Shown: positions 1-12,239 of the stretch, piece by piece
How positions within the stretch are numbered: position 1 is the first letter of the stretch
Layout: the number at the start of each line of letters is the position of its first letter
NCBI GenBank assembly: GCA_013398295.1
Contig: VZSF01008745.1
Span: 124,001 to 188,000, forward strand
Reading direction: 5' to 3'
Length of the DNA: 64,000 nt
From: Chionis minor
Taxonomy: Eukaryota; Chordata; Aves; Charadriiformes; Chionididae
The notes under the pieces: generated by a model
Seen by the model: only the letters and a program-made list of their open reading frames with translations
What the model was told of the DNA's origin: nothing
The model's database searches: none
Position numbers and translations under genes: made by a program

Positions 1-1237
1 GGAAGTAGGAGGCAATCCTGCAAGCCTATCTGCTTCTGGAGTAACCCAAGTGGAGTCAGCGGTAGCGACAGCAAGGGCAGCCATGCAATGCCAGTGGCTG
101 AAGACTCTGCTCCCTAAAGCGTCAGTGAAGGTGGCAGCATGGGAACATCTGAGCAGAGATTATTGCTGTCCTTCCCCAGCCTTGCTCACTAGGGCCTGCT
201 CACCCCATACAGACCACTGATGGAATGTCTGCACATCAAGGGTTGACACATTAAAAGTAACATCCTGTAAGTAGAAACTCATCAGGCTCTGTCCTATAGA
301 AAAAAAAGGGGCTCAGTTGTGAAGGGTCTGACCTTTAATACAACCTTTATTTCAGTAGGACCATTGGGAGCTGAATACGCCCTGCATATCAGGTGAGAAA
401 TCTGGTATATAAGGCTGAAAAATTAAGCTAAGATAGATACTTTGACCCCCAAAACTTCTCCATGGTAAGAACATTGAATTTCTGCTTGTACCAGAGTTGA
501 TGGCAAAATTCCTATTGGCTTCAAAGGAATCAAACCCAGCCCTTATTTCCATACAACTCTGTAAACTCTGAATTGGAAAATACTTTTTAGATCACAAAGC
601 TCATTTGAAAAAGGATGCAAAATATAACCCCCCTGCAGAAGATCTGTCAGACTTTTGACAGCTGTTTTCTTCTGTCAAAGGCAAATAAACCCACTTGGGG
701 AAAAATGGACAAGTGATTTGTATGGTGATTGCTTTAATTTTCTTTTTATTATTTCTACTTACAGCTTCCTAACCATAGACAGGAATAGTACAAATATCAG
801 GGTGTGCAGTTTGCATAGATGCTTGTTATTTTACATGCACAGCTGGTGGATGCCAGAAGTGAGTGGATGTGGCTATTTCAATGCATCTCCTAAATTTGAG
901 TGTTTTCTTTTCAAGGGAGTGCAATCATCCAGCCCTGGAAATGATGTCAGGGTGCCGATGTTGGGTCATATGGGAGAATATACTTAATGCAATCTACCTT
1001 TTAAAAACTTTGGCTTAGCTAGTGTAATGGAAGAGCTGTACTAGCAGCACACTGTAGGTCCCTGCATAGTGATGGGCTGGAAGTCTGCCTCAGGCCTAGT
1101 TTGTGAAGCTAATATATTAATTTTGACTTCTTTTTTTTACCAGGGCCATAGGCACATTCATATGTTACTGTGAGCTAAATGAAGGTGTAGGCACAGAGAT
1201 TATCAAGTCCTCTACATATATAAGCCTACTCACCTTT
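1..1237. other. Unassigned sequence left of the retroviral remnant
   Basis: No exon, RNA gene or repeat family is recognisable here. Short open frames on both strands have no familiar motifs and no splice sites that would make them exons. It may be host intergenic DNA or diverged 5' sequence of the adjacent retroviral insertion, but no reverse-transcriptase palm motif or second LTR can be seen. Confidence 0.5.
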
Positions 1238-1257
1238 TTAAATCAGGTTTCCTCTGA

Positions 1258-1960
1258 CCAGATTTGTCATTTCGTCCTGGTTTGAAGAGGTTTGAGCTGC
1301 TTCGGAAATAGTTGGTACAGAAGCACAGCTCCTCTTGGCACCTTGACTGCCAGTGCTGGGCTGAATGCTCAAAGGGTCCCCACCACACATCACGCAACTG
1401 ATGCTACGTGGAGTAAGTGGATTGCACTGCTCACACGGTGAACTCAAATGGGAAGTCCTAGTCGTCCAGGAATTCTGGAAGTGATTATGGATTGGTCAGA
1501 AGGGAAAGATTTCAGAATATCACCAGAGGAGGAGGTGAGTCATGCAGAAGAGGCCCCATCACATAATAAACTATCAGAAAATGAGAAGAAATATGCCCTG
1601 TTTACTGATGGGTCCTTCCGGATTGTGGGAAAGCATCGAAAGTGGAAGGCTGCTGTGTGGAGTCCTACATGATGAGCTGCAGAAACCACTGAAGGACAAG
1701 GGGAATTGAGCCAGTTCGCAGAGGTGGAAACCATCCAGCTGGCTTTGGACATTGCAGAATGGGGAAAATGGCCAGTACTGTATCTTTATACTGATTCACG
1801 GATGGTGGCAAATGCTCTGTGGGGGTGGTTAAAGCAGTGGAAGCAGAACAATTGGCAGCTCAGAGGTAAACCCATCTGGGCTGCTGAACTGTGACAAGAT
1901 ATTGCTGAATCTGGTTGTGAAAGTGCGTCATGTAGACACCCATGTACTCAAGAGTCAGGC
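1258..1960 (+). pseudogene. pol: Retroviral reverse transcriptase C-terminus and RNase H remnant
   Basis: The frame that is open at 1448-1669 and again at 1706-1891 carries the two aspartate motifs of a retroviral RNase H: FTDGS, with its Asp codon at 1607-1609, and YTDSR, with its Asp codon at 1793-1795. An intervening glutamate-containing helix (EVETIQLAL) is in the right place for the catalytic Glu. The part before 1448 looks like the connection region of the reverse transcriptase. The copy is broken by in-frame stops near 1670 and 1892, so no RNase H can be made. Retroviral RNase H degrades the RNA strand of the replication hybrid. Assignment to the domain is firm; the family is less sure. 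Confidence 0.75.
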
Positions 1961-1989
1961 CGCTGAGGAACATCAGAACAACCAGCAGG

Positions 1990-2890
1990 TAGATTGAGCT
2001 CTCAGATTGAAGTGGCTCAGGTGGATCCGGACTGGCAACATAAGGATGAATTATTCATAGCTTGGTGGGCCCATGACACTTTGGGCCATCAAGGAAGAGA
2101 TGCAACATATAGATGTGCTCGTGACCAAAAGGTGGACTTGACCATGGACGCTATCATACAAGTTATCTATGAATGTGAGATGTACTGCAATCAGGTAAGC
2201 CAAGAGGTTAAAGCCTATTTGGTATGGAAGACGATGGCTAAAATACAAATATGGGGAGGCCTGGCAGGTTGATTATGTCACACTCCCACAAACCCGCCAA
2301 GGCGAGCATTATGTGCTCACAATGGTGGAAGCAACCACCGGATGGCTGGAAACACACCCTGTGCCCCATGCCACCGCCCGGAACACTGTCTTGGGCCTTG
2401 AAAAGAAAATCTTGTGGCAACGTGGCACCCCAGAGAGAATTCAGTCAGACAATGGAACGCATTTCTGAAGCAGTCTTATAGACAGCTGGGCCAAAGAGCG
2501 TGGCATTGAGTGGGTATATCACATCCTTTATCGTGCACCAGCCTCTCAGAAAATAGAACGATACAATGGACTGCTAAAAACTACACTGAGAGCCATGGGT
2601 GGTAGGACCTTAAAACACTGGGATACACATTTAGCAAAAGCTACATGGTTAGTCAACACTAGGGGATCTGCCAATTGAGCACTGTACAAGGGGATAAAGT
2701 CCCTGCAGGGCATATGAAGAATATGCTGGGGAAGACAGTCTGGGTTAGTCCTGCCTCAGACAAAGGCAAACCCATCTGAGGGATTGCTTTTGCTCAAGGA
2801 CCTGGGTGCACTTGGTGGGTGATGCAGAAGGATGGGGAGGTCCAATGTGTACCCCATGGGAGTCTGATTTCAGGTGAGAATAGCCAATAA
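1990..2890 (+). pseudogene. pol: Retroviral integrase remnant with zinc-binding and DDE core
   Basis: The N-terminal zinc-binding domain is visible: His codons at 2072 and 2087 (H-x4-H), then Cys codons at 2174 and 2186. The cysteine spacing is C-x3-C instead of the usual C-x2-C, and the reading frame changes between about 2180 and 2262, so an indel lies nearby. In the new frame the catalytic triad is intact at Asp 2271-2273, Asp 2448-2450 and Glu 2556-2558. The last two are spaced exactly D-x35-E, diagnostic of retroviral integrases. The frame is interrupted soon after the second Asp (near 2466) and again near 2677 and 2777. The enzyme would have inserted viral DNA into the host chromosome; this copy is dead. 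Confidence 0.82.
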
Positions 2891-3375
2891 ATCAAATTGT
2901 ATGATGTTAATTGTTAAATAATGCTGCCACTGTAAGTCTTCATTACTATAATTGCTACCAATTATACTGCAGTAAGAATCAACTGAACTAATGACAGATA
3001 GACTCTAATAAAACTGAATAAAGTGCAGTGGTGATGGAATCAGAAATGACCGCAACAGCCGGCGCCCAGCAACTTCCTCGAGACTGACATCTTCAACCCG
3101 TGGACCATGGGCATGGATCACCCATGGATACATCAGCTACGAGCTCCAAACACAGCGTGCAACAGTCCAGCACCACACACTGTCTCACCTGCCCTGAGAG
3201 ACTGTTCTAACAGAGGGAGCCTGAAGTCACGGATTAAACAAACTTAGTGGACATTTTTTAGAGGGATGGCCCACAGACTAAGGGAATTATATTTGTATGT
3301 ATACATATACAAGACAGGGAAAAGTAGCAGTAATTAATTGGTAAATGTAAGGTCTGGGCATGGTGTAGATGGTAT

Positions 3376-3393
3376 AGAATAAGGGGTGGATAA
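3376..3393 (+). other. Retroviral polypurine tract
   Basis: The purine-rich run AGAATAAGGGGTGGATAA sits directly before the TG that opens the LTR. This is the expected position of the plus-strand primer left after RNase H cleavage. Its junction with the LTR supports the LTR start and the plus-strand orientation of the element. Confidence 0.65.
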
Positions 3394-3753
3394 TGTCCTG
3401 GTTCCAGCAGGGACAGGGTTAATATCTGGCACAGCACAGGTATTCCACACCATGTGACCCCATGCCCAGTCTTTAGAGGGGAGCTAGCTGGGGAAGTGAG
3501 AGATGAAGTTGCTGCCTGGGAGCGGGCTGGGGTTTCCCGGGTCCAGTCGGTGTGCAGGGGTATGGTAACCCTATTTGTATATTCCTCTGTCAGTGTTATT
3601 GTTGTTGCCTGTTTTCCTTTGCTGTTCTGTTAAATTGCCTTTATTTCCACCCATGAGTTTTGCCTTTTTATTCCGATTTTCCCTCACCGCTGTGAGGGCT
3701 TGGGTGAGTGGCTGCGTGGTTCTTTGTGCCAGCTGAGGCCAAACCATGATACA
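3394..3753 (+). mobile_element. 3' LTR of the ERV-L-like element
   Basis: It begins TGTCCTGG, follows a polypurine tract and ends near ...CCATGATACA, giving the usual TG...CA limits over about 360 bp. The opening (TGTCCTGGTTCCAGC) resembles a widespread avian ERV-L LTR type. The right edge could be off by a few bases because no second LTR is available for comparison. A TATA-like GTATATT and T-rich stretches lie inside. Confidence 0.7.
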
Positions 3754-6700
3754 TTTCCATAGTGTAAATTAAGGACATTTTCTTTGCCCTAACTTGCTTG
3801 TTGTACCATAGTTCAGCAAAGAGGAAGACTGGAAGAGGTCAGAAGGCAGGGAAGCCATGGCTGTACCCTGTCCAAATGGTCAATGTTGGCCTAAACTGCT
3901 GTTATTGCTGTCGTTGCATGACCTACAAAAAGTACTAGTAATGTCATTACTTATAATTTTAAAGAATTTGAAGCGTATACATTTATTTTTTATCTCTTTA
4001 TTTTTATTTTATTTTTATTTTATTTATTATCTTTTATTTAAATTTATTTTTTATTATTTATTTTTTTATCTCCCCCTTTCAACAGTAGGAAATTTACACC
4101 ATTGTATGGTAGCTCCATTTAACCACATTTGTCATTTAACTCCAGCTCTTGTTCACATCCTCCCCTTTGAGATGACCACTGTCAGGATCAGAGGAAGTTC
4201 CTATACATCAGTGCTGCCTTCACCAGCAGGGGTGTAGGATGCAACTGAACTAGTTCTGTGTGTGAAGACTCTGGGTTTCCTCAAAGGACCATGGCATCCT
4301 GCTGAAGCATCTTCCCCAGCTTCACCCCAAAAGAGCACTGTCTCTTTACTGCAGGAGTTTTGGCAGTCCACCTGAGAGGGCATCTCTGGTTGACCTGTGT
4401 CCCCAGGAGGACATGTGCTTACCCTGGGTGCATTGCTTGGTATCTCAGCAAGGCTGGAGTGGCCTGTCCATGGGCTGCTGACTTCTAATGTCAGATAAAT
4501 CCCATGGTTCTGCTGAGAGGCACCTAGTGCCCTGTGAGATGGGCCACCTGGGAGACCAGCAGACAGATAAATCTTTGTGGTATTGGAAAAGCAGTTTTCT
4601 CTTAGGCATTTCAATCTTCATGTTTCCCTCCAAAGACTTTCATAGGTTTCAGGTCCATCTGCCCTATGCTTTTCTCTTTACCTGTCTACAATTTCACTTC
4701 TTTGGTGTGGCAGAAGAGCTAACATACAGCAATGACTTTTCCACTTCAGGCATAATCCAAAGGTCCCTTGAAAACTCCACCAAAAATACCAAAAAATTGT
4801 ACCAAAAAAGTGCCGCTGCACTGTTATGCCAGGTCCATAGTGCTGGGGCTCCGAGCATGGACTACCTGTGTTCACTGCCTTTGAGAGTCACTTATGTCAA
4901 TCCTTGATCTAGGCAGGCAAGACCTAAATAAACTTGCTGAAAAAAAGGTCAGCATCTCCACAGCCTTTCAAGCTGGTTTAAGTAGCCTATGTGTTTTTTG
5001 TGGGGAGGCAAACCTTTGCACTTCCATGAGGAACTCCATATTTGCATTGTTGTTGGCACAAGAACTCTAAAGTAAAGATTAGGAAAAAACGAACTTACAG
5101 TACATTAGTTCTTGGAGACTACCTTGGAGATGACGGGTTTTGCTCACTGCTATCCACAGTTTAATACACACCCAGTATGCATCCAGGTCATACCAGAGGA
5201 AGAGGGGGATGACTGAAGCCATGCTGTGCCAGGACTCTGCCCTGGAGATGAAAAGTTTACACATGGAGTCCATTTCTTATAACTGCCCTAGAAAAGTCTT
5301 TCAGGAGTCTGTGTCTTCAAGGAGACTGTGTCTAGTCTGGAGGGAGATGTCTCTTTCCCTCTTTGGTGAGTAGAGCCACCGGTACCTTATACCACCATGG
5401 ACTGGCTCTGAGCTCAGCCTGACAAATGATCAGTGAGGCTTGCACCATTCAGTAACCCTTCAAGATTAGGATGGTTAATAAAACACATGCCATCAATGCG
5501 TTTGCCACACTCCAGCATGGCTTTACTCAGTCACAAATCATTAAGACAAAAAGCCTTCTACAAACTTGGTGGTTTGCTGTCCATCACCCATCCTTCAGCA
5601 CGTGCAATGCATTCCAGCTGCATTCCACCTGGTGCGAGGGCTTGGGTGCTCTCCCTTAGCTGTCTCCGCCACTCCCAAACCTGAATGCTTGTGAGCAAAT
5701 GGAATGGGATCAGTAGGTGCAGGTGCAATCCTTTCAGTCCCATGGGTAAGCCTGAGAGTTGCAGATTGTGGAGGGATCATGTCCAGAGTCAGTAGGAATA
5801 GGTTGCTGCTACTAACAACGGTGACGATGATTAAATATGGATTCTAGGAACATGTCTAGTGATCAACTGAGTGTGGACATCAGACCTGCATTATCTCATA
5901 GAACAGCCTTAACAGCAACTGATTGCACTGTAACCTTTACTTTGCTAAGCAACGGTCTATGTCTTAGAGACCATTTGCTTGAACGTGAATTAGAGAACGG
6001 AAGAGGATGGAAGAGCTGAATCTTAACCAGCTTATGTGAAAAGCCCCTTGATTTCAGAGACCCCTGCTCTGTGAAAGCTCTTAGATTTACTTCATCTATA
6101 TGGTGTCCTAATAGAGGAAATGTCATTTGTGTTTTCTCCTCTGTGGTCTCAGACCACTGGTTGTTCCTTGTATTTCTATCCCCACAGAAACAAACCCCAC
6201 TTTTAATTACAGGTAAACACATTAATACACCATTGCAACACGGGGAGCCAGTCTCCAGCTCCTCGTAATTTTCTTAGACCGAAGGTATGGATTCCAGTTA
6301 TACTGGTTTTGTACTGGGTACATGTGTCACTAGGAGCACAGAAACTACATCAGGGTGAACTGGGCTCTCTGCACTGGGTGCAGAGCTGGGAACTGCTGGG
6401 TGTACCCAACCACGGACAGAAGAGCAAGACCCAGCTCTGCTCGCATTAGTGGTCATACAGCCTGAAACTGCACCTTTGGCCACTAGATGTACCCAAACAA
6501 ATAAAGTTTGGTAATCCAGTTCAACCAGCCACAAGGTCTTGGGGAGGCAGGAGAGTTTCATGGCGGTCAGAAATGTTCCTTTTATTGCAAGGCAGCCTCC
6601 ACACATGCAGAAGTAACCTGTGAGCAGAGTAGCTTCAGCTAGAGTTATACGAGTCCTCACTATGCAAGGTCAGCAGCCACCACGGTCTCTGAGCAGCCTG

Positions 6701-9700
6701 AGCTGGATGCAGAGTGAAGACCCCCGTGGCAGGGGGTGCAGGTCCCTCTCTGCCCCCGCTGCAGTGTGCGTACTGCAGGCTGGCTCGGGCTAAAAAAGCA
6801 AGGGCTCGATGTGCAGCATCTCTGGTACCGTCAGGCCATCACGGGAGCAGATGGACCCCCAAGCGGCAGGTGAAAGTTGCCGTCCACTGTGAAGTCCTGT
6901 GAAGGCCATTAGAACATCTGCTCTCAAATGTGCTCATAAAAATGCACGTTCACCTTCGTTATCCTGCAGCTTCATCACCTGACTCATCCCACTGCAGTGT
7001 CTCTGAAACAGGAGCCCAAGTTAAAAACTGTCTCAACTTGGTTTTTTATTCAGCGGGGAAGGTCATGTCTAACCCACTGAGAGAGCAATGGAAGCCGTAA
7101 CTGCGTCTGTCTTCATTGGAGGCGAAAGAAAGGGAACCTGAAAAAAAAAAAACCAGGAAAGAAATGAGGCACTGGCTGATTGAAAGACTGTTATTTCATG
7201 TTGCCTTTCATAGTTTGACACATGATGCTTTCTCACATCTGTGTAGTTAGTTCTAGCATAACCCAAGTGGGGCATATGGCACCCCCAACCCAAGTGCACC
7301 AATGGTATTCCCTCCTTTCCACCCCATTTTCCTCAAAACCACCGAAAACTGCCATGTAGCCATGGCTTAACAAACATGGCCTTGCAGCAGGCTTTGGCTG
7401 GGATCCCTCCTCTGACTCTTGACCACAACTAAACCTCTTCTTCTACCCAGTGGCAGACAGAAGCTTGCACTCAGCCAAAGTTTCTTGCCAGTGTTGTCCC
7501 TGGAAACAGGTGCCTGCTAGGTGGCACATGGATGGATATGGTGTGCCGAGGGTTTGCAGACTCCTCTGACTGCCCTGAGGATGCACTGCTCTGCACTGAT
7601 TTCCTGCTCCCCCAGCTCCCGAGGGGCACAGTGTCCTGTGGGCATCTCCATTTCCTCCACATGCAGACAGTACTTGAAGCCACGTGCATCCCCGGCCTCC
7701 CCCTGCCAAAATGGAAACCTCACAGCCTCGGCCCACCTGATCTAAGGTGGTAACTTTCTCCTGCACTTTTGCATACAGACATGATCTCACCATACATTGC
7801 TTTTAGCTGCAAGAAAATTTCTCCCATTTACTGTTTTGTTCTTAAACACTGCTTTCCCAGGCTAAACATTCTTTGCTTTAAATAGATGGGGTGACCCAAA
7901 TACTATTGTGAATGATTATTCAAGGATGAAGTACAGAATCTAGTCCAATGACTTTTTACAAGACAACTTAAATCAATGTGATCTTTTTGATTAGTAGTTT
8001 CTAGAAAACCTATACGCTACATCATTCCTATTACATTCATCATTTGGCTCACTTTTGCTATATTTATTCATGCAGTACATTATCAAGCATCTGAAGCGTT
8101 TGCTCTGTTGTCCTCTGGACTGCACTGATTTCTTCTGGAACAAAGTGTAGCTTAGAAATCCTCTGCTGTGGATTTTTGTAATGACTATTTTACAGTAAGC
8201 CACTTGTACTAATGAGCCTAATTTTACTTGTGCAACTCTTTTTATAACCTTTACTCTTAAAAAATAATTGGGAAAATTTACAATGGTAATTGAAGTGTTT
8301 ATTAACTGATGGCCTACTTGCAAGATTACACTGAACATGGCATTGCAATTCAGGCCATCTTTCAGCTTTGTATAGGAAAAAAGTCTAACTGCAAGCATGT
8401 AAGCCAACATTTTTCACAGCTCACCTCTGAATATTCTTTTTTATTGCAGACTGTCTACTGTAGTACAGCAATGATTTCAACAGAAAATATACTAAAAGCC
8501 TGAAATCTAGTTCTAATTTAAAGTCTAAATGGTGCACATGATTAAAAATATATTATCTATTCCCAGCAAATCATATATCATTGAAACTCTAATGTTTCCC
8601 TAATTTTAAGCACCATCTAGTGAGTCAAAAATTAGATCTGATCTTCCAAATTACAGCTGAGAAAAATAAGATCATGGCTTGACTGCATCCCACCTCATGC
8701 TAGGTCTGTTCCTGAGATTCGAAGTTAGCTCTTTAGTCACTGCCTGCTCTCTTGCTAATGGACATTAAATACTCCTCCAAAAATGCCAAAGACCTGCTGT
8801 ACCGTCTGGAGATAATTTGCCTGTTGACAAAGGAGGGTACTGGCTGAGTAGGCTCCCCAGTTAAACAAAGCTAACTGCCTAAAAGTGGAGTGGGGAGAAA
8901 CCTCATTTAGATAATTATAATCTTTCTTTATCCTTCCAGAGCAAGGAACTGTAAAGGATTTGGCTGTTTCAATTATAAGTGAAAGAAAAAAAAAAAATCT
9001 GGGCAAATAAACAGCTTTATAAGGATCATGATTCTTGCTATTTCTATTAGCCGGCTTGCCATGAAGATGAAGTAGGTCTGAGAGGGAAGCGCACAGCAAA
9101 TCTGCATACAATTATAGGACCTGCTTATCTGGCACTGGTATTAAATCAGTTCAGTTAAATCAGCACCGGCTCCTGTGGCAACGCGCTGTAATCAGCTGGC
9201 AGCTGACCTGTACACACTGCAGCCCATGTGCAGGATTCGTTGGGAGGGCGCGTGATGCACAACCAGTTCAGCCAACTCTGCATCAGGCTGGGCACCAGCA
9301 CATTCAGCCTGAGCCTCATCTGGCCTCTCTGCGGGTCGCGCTCGTGGTCGGTGCCGTGCTGGTACTTCACAAAACCCGTACAAGCCTGGGCAGTGTCTGG
9401 CCTGGCGTTGCTGGGGGAGAGGAAAAGGCACGTTGCCTTTGCCTGGGAGTGCATCACTTGACAGGGGACACATGTCCGTTTTGGCTGCTGCTGACAATAC
9501 CCACAGTTGCCCAAGCCTCTGATCCCTTTCTGGTACATCTGGATGTGGGGGAAGTAGGATTTAATTAGGAATGTGTCCACAGTCCCAGCTTCTATGGCTT
9601 ACCATTATACACAAAGCACTTTGCCAGTGCCAGGGGGCTGTTGGCCATGGCTTAATGACAGAGGACCAGTCTAGTTTCTGAGTGCTAGGTGGGCATCATG

Positions 9701-11200
9701 TGCCAAGGGTCTGTCCTGGTGCTGGGTCTTCAGCTGCCTGCCCAGCCAGTGGCTCGCTCCTGCTTCTACTGCAATCTGGGCTGGGGCACTGCATCTGCTT
9801 GGGGGCCGTACCGCGAGGGAGGCTGAGGACTTGACCCAGGCTGCAGGGACCTCTCTGCTGTTGTATTTTTGGGTTTCCCCATCTCATCTCTGAGAATCAG
9901 TTCCTGGCATCACCTCCTAGCCTCAGAGCAATCATGGCAGCACAGGCGAAGGGCTGATGGAGCACAGGGACTGTCAGCGAAGATGAGGTAGTGCCAGGAC
10001 TTGTTTATGTCAGAACCATTGGAGAAACATCCCTCAAATTCAATCCTGCACTGACGGCGCAGCCTCCCCTGCTCCCCGGCGCTCAGTGCTTGATCTCCTG
10101 GGAAAAGTGCAATGGCACTGTTTCAGAAGAGTGGAGGTCTGTCTGCACTTCATGGTATTGAAACCTGGTACCTTAGGGGGTTAAACTGGGGAAAACAGTA
10201 TCTTTATGAGCAGGAACGCTTAAGGCCTGGTCCTTCATCACCAGCACGCATGACTGCTGAGGAGTGACAGAGACACCCTGTCGCCGGTCTGTGCAAAACA
10301 GGGAAAGCATCAGACCAGAAGCTTGGACTCAACAGCACAGCTTTGCTAACAACACCTGAAATACTTCAGAGTTGACCCAACGTGGACATAGGCAAAGCCA
10401 CTGGAAAAGAGAAACAAGGCATCCCTTTCCTCCTTCATCCTCACTGCCCGTACATGCCATTCGGCTAGCAAAGGGGAAGATTTTTTTAGCATGATTTATG
10501 GTCTATAATGTTGTGACAGAAAGCACGTTCAAGCAGGAAATCAATCTTCAGAGCTATACAGCAATGAAGAATGATGTTTCTGGAGTCCTTCCCCACTAAC
10601 AGAGCAGAGCATATGTAAGTACCAGTCTACTTATCAAGACAGTTTAAGACCACGAGAAGAGTTACTCGGCATACATGATCCACGTTAGGATCCAGTCAGC
10701 TCCCAAACACCCCTCGATTACAGAGGTGAGCCAGAATTTCGTGACATCGCATAAATAAATAAATATAAGCAAATACAGTAAAAAGGCTTTACCTTGGGCT
10801 TGAGAAAAAGGTGAAATTTTTCAGTCCTGTGGGATCCTCCTCTGCCCCCAAGTCTGCTGGCTCATAATGCAGCAAAGCAGTCTGGCATTTAGCAATCCTG
10901 CCAAGGTTTGCAAGTCCTGAGTGTGTTCAACCTGGAAAGAAAGGTGTCAGGAGGAGATTCCTGAACACCTCCACCCAGAATTATACAGGGGGAAAAAAAG
11001 ACAAATAAAAGCAAGCTTTAAGAGGTCAGAGCGTGTAGCCCGCTCAGAGCTACTATTCCTGGTAGAAATTAGACCCTGAAAGGCCTGGGTGAAAATCAGG
11101 GATAATCCCCGTATACGTGCTTCTAATTGGGACAAACAGAAAGTGAGAAAGCTGAGCGAGTCAGCTCTGGCTCATCCATGGGGCCTCTGGGTTTGTTCCC
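3754..11200. other. Intergenic region between the ERV remnant and KLHL34
   Basis: About 7.4 kb with no recognised exon or RNA gene. It holds an AT-rich tract at 3981-4069, a 12-base A run at 7141-7152, an (ATAA)n run near 10751-10764 and a short GC/CpG-richer patch at about 9190-9370. Open frames here (for example 4201-4614, 6298-6660 and 9155-9580 on the minus strand) lack recognisable domains, overlap other frames or begin at non-ATG codons, and are treated as chance. SMPX, the next gene expected from human gene order, was looked for on the plus strand and not seen. Confidence 0.55.
3981..4069. repeat. AT-rich T-run low-complexity tract
   Basis: Reiterated TTTTATTT units fill the stretch, with almost no G or C. 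It lies about 230 bases beyond the LTR end. Confidence 0.8.
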
Positions 11201-11229
11201 AGCTGGTAACCGAGAGCACAATTATGCAA

Positions 11230-12239
11230 AGCCTCCTCTATAAACAGATTTCGGTTTATTACGGCCGAACCGGGGGAATCTATTTTTGTCACCGCTTTGT
11301 GTAAATGCTTTACCCTTGTGATTTCCAGCCAGGTCACTCCGAGTCAGCTGCCTTGGCTGCGGCTGTCGGTGGAAGCTCCTCCGTCTGCCCGGTCCTTGGC
11401 CCCTTTGCTCGCCCGCCTGGGATCGGCTCCCAGGCAGGGGGGGCGAGGGGATGCGCCCGCGGCTATTCTGGTAGCTGTGAGTTATGGCGGTGTCATGTGA
11501 AGCAAAGAGCCCAGAAATGCATGTCAAATCGAACCAGTGACTAATCACGATATTTTGGTTATCTTAGTGCCTGCCGGGCAAAGATTTATGGGCTTAGAAA
11601 ATCTTCACATAATAATCCCTGGGCGCTGATTTGATCTTCAGTGGAGGCTTCCTAAGAGAGCATGAAAAGAGGATGAAAAGGGGGCTGCTGTCTCCGGGGC
11701 GGTGAGGTCCAACCTTATCTGAGTTCGAAACACAAACAAGAGAGGAGAAAAGCCAGTGCACCCTTCTCATCTGTGTCTGCTCAGAGACATGCGCCGGCAG
11801 CCAGAGAGGATCTATTTGATCTGCCTGCGGAGCAAGAAGGGTCAGGGCGACGGCTGAGCAGACACAAAGTGTCATTTGTTGGGATTGTCATCTAGCTCCC
11901 TCATCTGTCACCGGATGGCCAGCCAAGCAAGTGCTCGGCACAACCGTGGACCATTCATCCTTGCTCAAGCGACGGACGAGAGAAAAGTAAGCATCCTACA
12001 GCTGCTACGACATTCAGATGTTTTTCTCTATAAAGGAATGCATTGAATTTACTACAAATCTACTAACTGTCCCCCCATGCTAGGCAAGAGACTGATTTTT
12101 TTGGGGGGGTTGGGTTTTTCTCTAACAGCTGGAGGTCTGCTGGGCATTCAAGCAATGACTACTGAGTAGAGCAGCTGTTTCAATATCTAATTGCATTTTA
12201 GCTTTAATAACGCAAGGGGAAAGCGTTGTATTGCCTACC
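11230..12239 (+). promoter_or_regulatory. KLHL34: Candidate promoter and 5' UTR of KLHL34
   Basis: Two TATA-like sites precede the gene. One TATAAA is at 11239-11244, followed by an A/T-rich MEF2-like CTATTTTTG near 11280 and a CpG-richer patch at 11395-11470. The other TATAAA is at 12029-12034, immediately followed by AGGAATG, an M-CAT/TEAD-type motif. CAGCTG E-boxes occur at 11345, 11999, 12126 and 12172, three of them within 180 bases. This is the kind of motif set found in striated-muscle promoters. Which TATA is used, or whether either is, cannot be told from sequence. If the upstream one is used, a 142-base 5' UTR intron (11987-12128) is possible. Confidence 0.35.

Larger units (their letters stand above)
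1238..3753 (+). mobile_element. Decayed ERV-L-like endogenous retrovirus (partial pol, polypurine tract, 3' LTR)
   Basis: In order on the plus strand this stretch holds the end of a reverse transcriptase, an RNase H domain, an integrase with zinc-binding and catalytic parts, about 500 non-coding bases, a purine-rich tract and one LTR. That is the 3' half of a retrovirus in its native order. The style of pol and LTR resembles the ERV-L (class III) elements common in birds; I infer this from pattern memory, not from a search. No env-like frame follows the integrase. In-frame stops and at least one frame change show that it is not functional. No 5' LTR is visible, so it is truncated or its 5' part lies left of the window. 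Confidence 0.8.

Noticed and set aside
9155..9580. 141-codon minus-strand frame with several cysteines
   Set aside because: It opens at GTG, overlaps a second frame on the same strand and two on the other, and resembles no family I know; local GC content explains the openness.
12231..12239. Upstream extension of the KLHL34 frame by three codons
   Set aside because: The codon at 12231 is TTG, not a normal eukaryotic start; the ATG at 12240 has a good context and gives the known N-terminus.
1..12239. SMPX exons, expected from human gene order
   Set aside because: I looked by eye for coding stretches resembling this small muscle protein on the plus strand and found none; it probably lies left of the window.
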